The notes under the pieces: generated by a model
What the model was told of the DNA's origin: nothing
Databases searched by the model: none
What the model saw: only the letters and a program-made list of their open reading frames with translations
Position numbers and translations under genes: made by a program
DNA from: Dehalococcoidales bacterium
Lineage (GTDB): Bacteria > Chloroflexota > Dehalococcoidia > Dehalococcoidales > UBA5627
Assembly (NCBI GenBank): GCA_028706995.1
Contig: JAQTVR010000018.1
Location: 1-14,387 of the forward strand
Direction: 5' to 3'
Length of the DNA: 14,387 nt
Part shown: positions 13,759-14,387 of the stretch, piece after piece
Position numbering within the stretch: the stretch's first letter is position 1
Layout of the letters: the number at the start of each line of letters is the position of its first letter

Positions 13759-14387
13759 TGAACTTTTCTATAGCACTGGCGGGCAAGGGTGGTACTGGCA
13801 AAACATCCATCGCCGCCCTCATCATTCGCAATCTTATAAATAAAGGAATGACACCTGTTCTTGCGGTTGATGCTGATGGCAATGCTAATCTTGGGGAAAG
13901 CCTCGGACTTAATGTAGATAAGACTATTGGTTCGACTATCGCTGGATTTAATGAAAACAAAATAAATATTCCCAGCGGATTTACCAAAACGGCATATCTG
14001 GAACTCAAACTACATGAAGCCTTGATTGAAAGTAATGATTTTGATCTTATTTCAATGGGACGAGGGGAAGGCACGGGCTGCTATTGCTATCCTAACTCGG
14101 TCCTTAAGAAGTTTATAGACGATCTAAAAGAAAATTATCCGTACACGGTCATGGATAATGAAGCAGGCATGGAACACCTGAGCCGGCGTACTACCGAAAA
14201 TACAGATGAATTACTAATTATCTCCGACTATTCTGTAAAAGGAATCCGCACGGTGGAGCGCATAATCAAGCTTATTGCAGAATTAAAATTGAACATCAAA
14301 AGACAATCTGTGATAATTAACCGTGTCCCTGATGTCTTTGATGATAATATTAAGCGTGAGCTTGAAAGATTAGATATCATACCTGTA
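13758..14387 (+). CDS. cooC: CooC/AcsF-type nickel-insertion ATPase, 5' portion
   Basis: MinD/ParA-like P-loop ATPase that matures CO dehydrogenase (CooC) or acetyl-CoA synthase (AcsF) by helping deliver nickel. The first 210 codons are visible and the frame is still open at the window end; the family is about 250-260 residues. The deviant Walker A GKGGTGKT is at 9-16, VDADGNANLGESLGL at 37-51, and the metal-binding Cys-x-Cys pair of the dimer interface (Cys108, Cys110) in GRGEGTGCYCYPN. DNEAGMEHLSRRT (133-145) is the Walker B/switch block typical of this family. Start: ATG at 13758 with GGAGG at 13747-13751; it overlaps the upstream stop as TAATG, so translation is coupled to the RACo-like gene. 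CooC versus AcsF cannot be told apart by eye, hence the symbol is approximate. The gene implies CODH/ACS structural genes nearby, most likely downstream. Confidence 0.92.
   Translation, partial: MNFSIALAGKGGTGKTSIAALIIRNLINKGMTPVLAVDADGNANLGESLGLNVDKTIGSTIAGFNENKINIPSGFTKTAYLELKLHEALIESNDFDLISMGRGEGTGCYCYPNSVLKKFIDDLKENYPYTVMDNEAGMEHLSRRTTENTDELLIISDYSVKGIRTVERIIKLIAELKLNIKRQSVIINRVPDVFDDNIKRELERLDIIPV

Noticed and set aside
13715..14074. 119-codon open frame antisense to the activator end and the cooC-like start
   Set aside because: Opposes the Walker A and other conserved blocks of the CooC-like gene; a shadow frame.

Overview
The window looks like a piece of chromosome from an anaerobic, moderately AT-rich bacterium that uses the Wood-Ljungdahl pathway. 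The right end carries formate-tetrahydrofolate ligase, a ferredoxin/ASKHA activator of corrinoid proteins, and a CooC/AcsF-type nickel-insertion ATPase. My best guess for the lineage is Chloroflexota (Dehalococcoidia-like), from protein flavour and the mix of housekeeping genes. This is inference: no rRNA or other direct taxonomic marker is present, and a Gram-positive or Desulfobacterota-type acetogen cannot be excluded.

Layout. (1) Bases 2-5731, plus strand: a tightly packed run of topA (3' part only), a XerC/D-type recombinase, an Xaa-Pro dipeptidase/aminopeptidase, efp, a PHP-domain phosphoesterase and a PurN-like formyltransferase. Junctions range from a 14-base overlap to a 20-base gap, so one transcription unit is likely. 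(2) Bases 5732-5948: a convergent spacer with a perfect 13-bp hairpin. (3) Bases 5949-9704, minus strand: aspS, tig and clpP, a translation / nascent-chain folding / proteolysis operon starting from a good sigma-70-type promoter. (4) Bases 9705-10049: a 345-base divergent spacer with one promoter for each direction, both with 17-base spacers and perfect TATAAT boxes, an inverted repeat between them, and a leader of about 145 bases before fhs. (5) Bases 10050-14387, plus strand: fhs, RACo-like gene and cooC/acsF-like gene (cut by the window end), spaced 16 and -1 bases apart.

How the genes work together. Fhs makes 10-formyl-tetrahydrofolate from formate, the entry to the methyl branch of the Wood-Ljungdahl pathway. 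The RACo-like protein would rescue the Co(II) form of the corrinoid methyl carrier, and the CooC/AcsF-like ATPase would help load nickel into CO dehydrogenase/acetyl-CoA synthase. The acs/cdh structural genes are therefore expected just beyond the right edge. The left-hand genes are mostly housekeeping: DNA topology, chromosome dimer resolution, peptide turnover, polyproline translation.

I did not find a clear undescribed system, mobile element, CRISPR array or RNA gene. The most informative details are: His31/Gly83 in AspRS, which predict a non-discriminating enzyme; a shortened, glycine-free tip loop in EF-P; the coupled PHP/formyltransferase pair of unknown substrate; and the unexplained leader upstream of fhs.
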